In this document: piece by piece, positions 62,301 to 64,000 of the stretch
Layout of the letters: every line of letters begins with the position of its first letter
How positions within the stretch are numbered: position 1 is the stretch's first letter
Assembly (NCBI GenBank): GCA_028281005.1
Contig: JANQKS010000013.1
Coordinates: forward strand, 62,001-126,000
DNA length: 64,000 nucleotides
DNA from: Pseudomonadales bacterium
GTDB lineage: Bacteria; Pseudomonadota; Gammaproteobacteria; Pseudomonadales; Azotimanducaceae
Direction: 5' to 3'
Program-made: the position numbers and the translations under genes
The notes under the pieces: generated by a model
Databases searched by the model: none
Told to the model about the DNA's origin: nothing
Seen by the model: the letters and a program-made list of their open reading frames with translations, nothing else

Positions 62301-62552
62301 TTACCCCTGGCCAGTAATTTCAGCATCGACCTGGTCAACCGGAACATCGTTTACGGTGGCATGCTGTCCTCCTTCTGGGTACCGCTGTCTCAGGCGATTG
62401 TCTCCGGACTGACGTTCTCCACACTGTTAACCTTGGTGACCACACCCGCCACCTTGGCTCTGCCTCACCAGTTGAAGCGCATCTACCAAAAAAGCCGCGA
62501 CCGCACCAAACAGTACTTTGACAAAAGTGACCGGCCGCTGGGCTCCACCTAA
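59373..62552 (+). CDS. RND efflux pump, AcrB-family inner-membrane transporter
   Basis: A 1059-residue, twelve-helix RND transporter with two large periplasmic loops. The helix-4 segment reads GLGMLIDGAIVVTEYADRK near residue 400, so the paired Asp-Asp of AcrB is Asp-Gly here. Helix 10 reads GIVVNNNIVLID, with Asn in place of AcrB's Lys. This proton-relay variation occurs in some heavy-metal and other RND subfamilies. It works with the adaptor just upstream. The exported compound cannot be told from sequence. Confidence 0.94.
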   Translation: MYAFIEAAIGRSRTTLLIMLMVVLAGLISRAVIPVANDPDIDVPFAIITIVHEGISPEDAERLLVLPVETEMRNVEGVEEMSSFASEGAANIMVEFDADHDLNKALTDTREAVDRAKAELPSTAEEPIVTEASVDDWPIVQVNVVGDVPERMLYGVAMDLQDAIEALPDVLSADMFGDREELLEAVIDPNQLEAYAISSEELINTIVRNNRLIPAGSLDTGEGRFSVKVPSIIEEATDVFDLPVKVDGDTVVTLKDVASIKRTFKDRTNYARVNGRPSISLHVTKRADANILSTINATKAAVESIRPDLPGRVDVFYTTDQAPFAQGQVTELQGNIFTALGLVMVVVVAAMGFRSGIIVGLGIPVSFLFSLIFVYLLGYTFNFMVMFGMLLGLGMLIDGAIVVTEYADRKMTEGYDRRSAYSLAAKRMFWPVTASIATTLAAFLPLMFWPGVSGQFMQYLPVTVFTVLSGSLLYALVFGPVLGTLFGKAGSRDEKSLKTLQLLEEGDPRELNSITGWYARLLALATRYAIVTMGITLAVLFTTFWAYGEYGRGFIFFSESEPKFASVSVRARGNLSVDEVNQLVSEVEDRVLEVEGIMNVNTTTLLSGRSSRNGGMDRIGELFLELHDENDRDVTGTEIFEEIRARTQNLAGISVEIEKIEQGPPTGKPLQLEFSSHNRVLLEPAVATVVAQMEQMPDIRDIDDTRSLPGVEWKLSVDRAQAAIYGADVSQVGIAVQLVTNGVKVGEYRPDRAKDAVDIRVRYPSEARGINALSELKIATRNGLVPVSNFVTKEATPNIDTIQRNNGIPVEYIRANVAPGVLADTKVQEIEAWLASQDWPPELNITFRGANEDQAESMQFVGVAFSLSLLLMFVLLVTQFNSFYQATLILFAVVLSTAGVLLGLLITGNPFSAVLTGVGVVALAGIVVNNNIVLIDTYNHLRREHPELDYVQLIVRTGAQRLRPVMLTTITTVFGLLPLASNFSIDLVNRNIVYGGMLSSFWVPLSQAIVSGLTFSTLLTLVTTPATLALPHQLKRIYQKSRDRTKQYFDKSDRPLGST

Positions 62553-62587
62553 AATAGGTAAATCGGTGATAATCTAGGCCCGCACTT

Positions 62588-64000
62588 TTGTATCCACATG
62601 AATCCACGTTGCACTGGATTAGACCCCTAGCCGACATCACCCTCGCAGACATCGACCAGGTCGGCGGCAAAGCTGCCCACCTCGGCGCTTTGTTACGCGC
62701 CGGGTTCCCGGTGCCGGAAGGCTTTGTGATCCATATAGATGCCTTTGTTGCGCACTTTGGCGAGATCACTGACCCGCTGGTCAAACCGGCCGTGCCGCTG
62801 TTGCAGGCAGAGTTTATGGCACAGGTGGCTGATGCCTTGGTGACCTTTTTAGGCAATGAAAGTCAGGTGGCGGTGCGCAGCTCTTCTACCGAAGAGGACT
62901 CCAGTCACGCCAGCTTCGCCGGCCAACACTCCACCTACTACTTTGTGCCACCCAACCGGATCGATCAGGCGATTGTGGATTGCTGGATGTCGCTGTGGTC
63001 GAGTGCGGCGCTGTCCTACCGGCGCGCAGGTTGGACTGAAGTGATGTCGGGCGAACCGGTACGTATGGCGGTGATTGTGCAACGTATGATTCCCGCCGAG
63101 CGCTCCGGCGTGGTGTTTAGCCGCGACCCGATACACGCCGCCAGCACCGACACCGTGATCGAAGCCAGCTGGGGGTTGGGTGCTGCCCTGGTTGATGGCA
63201 GAGTCAGCCCAGATCATGCACGCGTTAACGAAGACGGCGTCATTACCTCTTATGTGGTCAACGACAAAGCCTTTCAAGTCAGCCCGGACCCGCGCAACCA
63301 TGACGCCGCGCGGCTGCAGGAAGTGGCCAAAGAACTGCGCCACAAATCCGTTTTGGATGACTCTGAAACACGGCACATCGCCAACATCAGCTTACAGTTG
63401 GAAACCCTATTCGAAGGCCCGCAAGACGTGGAGTGGGCTTTTGTTGGCCACCACCTGTATCTGCTGCAATCACGCCCCATCACCACCCGCGCCGAGCATC
63501 ACGACGTTCCCGAACAATTGGTGTTGTTTAAGCCGCTGGCGGAAAACTTCACGGAACCGCTCACCCCGCTATCAGAAGATATGTACGCGCGAGTGTTGCC
63601 CAAAGTGGGCGCTTTTTACCAAGGGCGTTGTTACATCAGCTTGTCCCAGCTGCAACGGCTCAACATCTTTTCCTTGGACGATACCGAAATCGTCGAGCTG
63701 GCGCTGTTGCGCAACACGCCCGCAAAACTCAAGCTCTCCTGGCCTAAAGCTACGCTAGCCGGCGCGATGCTCGGATTGGCCTATTTAGCTGACGGCGCAA
63801 ACTGGATTCGTACCGCGCGCGCGAGCCCAGCGGCACTACAGCGCTTTGAGACCCTAATCCACAAGGTGCGCCACGACCCAAGTTACACACCCATAAAAGC
63901 CTTGAAGCGCTTGGTGTGGGGTAAACACCCGTTTGAACCGATTGGTCACCACATGTTTTACGCCAACATCTCGGCGGGGCGCTACTTTCTTTATCTGGGT
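62588..64000 (+). CDS. PEP synthase/rifampin phosphotransferase-like enzyme (3' end outside window)
   Basis: An open frame of 471 codons runs to the right edge. The N-terminal PPDK/PEP-synthase ATP-grasp domain is clear: VGGKAAHLGALLRAGFPVPEGFVI near residue 22 (given in part), VAVRSSSTEEDSSHASFAGQ near 95, PAERSGVVFSRDP near 172 and EWAFVGHHLYLLQSRPI near 285. The region after residue 300 is variable, as in rifampin phosphotransferases and other PEP-synthase-like proteins that phosphorylate small molecules. The phosphohistidine domain is outside the window. Only TTG codons (62588, 62609) are available as starts near the conserved beginning; the start is uncertain. Confidence 0.85.
   Translation, partial: MYPHESTLHWIRPLADITLADIDQVGGKAAHLGALLRAGFPVPEGFVIHIDAFVAHFGEITDPLVKPAVPLLQAEFMAQVADALVTFLGNESQVAVRSSSTEEDSSHASFAGQHSTYYFVPPNRIDQAIVDCWMSLWSSAALSYRRAGWTEVMSGEPVRMAVIVQRMIPAERSGVVFSRDPIHAASTDTVIEASWGLGAALVDGRVSPDHARVNEDGVITSYVVNDKAFQVSPDPRNHDAARLQEVAKELRHKSVLDDSETRHIANISLQLETLFEGPQDVEWAFVGHHLYLLQSRPITTRAEHHDVPEQLVLFKPLAENFTEPLTPLSEDMYARVLPKVGAFYQGRCYISLSQLQRLNIFSLDDTEIVELALLRNTPAKLKLSWPKATLAGAMLGLAYLADGANWIRTARASPAALQRFETLIHKVRHDPSYTPIKALKRLVWGKHPFEPIGHHMFYANISAGRYFLYLG

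Overview
The window looks like chromosome of a free-living, probably marine gammaproteobacterium. This rests on gene content (malate synthase G, M48/TPR lipoprotein, RND pump, TonB receptor, Liv-type transporter, many CoA-dependent and oxidative enzymes) and on even, moderately GC-rich coding throughout; the genus cannot be fixed from sequence alone. It is densely coding and carries no tRNA, rRNA, CRISPR array, prophage or intact transposon that I can see. One decayed patch lies at about 55.4-56.5 kb.

Region 1 (1-9.3 kb, mostly minus strand) is a metal-acquisition module: a TonB-dependent receptor, a membrane-anchored CobN-like chelatase, a small polytopic membrane protein and a MotA/TolQ/ExbB-type channel protein. 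Their stop and start codons overlap at every junction. A CobW/COG0523 GTPase with a histidine-rich linker lies just upstream. Between the GTPase and the receptor, a palindrome resembling a Zur (zinc uptake repressor) box covers a perfect -10 hexamer, so I read the module as zinc-responsive rather than as B12 synthesis. Malate synthase G follows, with a strong promoter and a hairpin at the predicted mRNA 5' end, then a UbiA-type prenyltransferase.

Region 2 (12.8-22 kb) is a set of catabolic and redox genes: acyl-CoA dehydrogenase, ABM monooxygenase, glutamate-semialdehyde-aminomutase-like enzyme, luciferase-like oxidoreductase, SDR, Rieske ferredoxin and ThuA protein on the minus strand, with cytochrome P450, VOC protein and an aminoglycoside-phosphotransferase-fold kinase on the plus strand. 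An ABC-F protein, a fasciclin-domain protein and a coiled-coil membrane protein follow.

Region 3 (25-44 kb) is acyl-CoA and branched-chain oxoacid metabolism: a second P450, an AIM24-family protein and an acyl-CoA synthetase, divergent from an acetoin/2-oxoacid dehydrogenase operon (E1 alpha, E1 beta, AcoX-like, E2 with two E3-binding domains) and a TauD-type dioxygenase. Next come a methyltransferase, a complete Liv-type ABC transporter split by a long-chain acyl-CoA synthetase and, divergent from livH, a protein with both sequence signatures of halohydrin dehalogenases followed by an HpaB/AbfD-family flavoprotein.

Region 4 (44-54 kb) holds a small HTH-like protein under a perfect palindrome, alanine dehydrogenase with an Lrp-type regulator, nitroreductase, pirin with a LysR regulator, an M48/TPR metallopeptidase lipoprotein, two small ORFs, a luciferase-like monooxygenase, glyoxalase I and two glutathione S-transferases, one of which lacks a usable start codon. 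Region 5 (54-64 kb) holds an HTH-2TM regulator, a P-loop kinase, decayed transposase and P450 remnants, a CaiB/BaiF CoA transferase, an RND efflux pair and the start of a PEP-synthase/rifampin-phosphotransferase-like enzyme.

A pattern across the window is the recurrence of short (11-17 bp) tandem duplications at gene ends, several of which duplicate the stop codon, sometimes into other frames.
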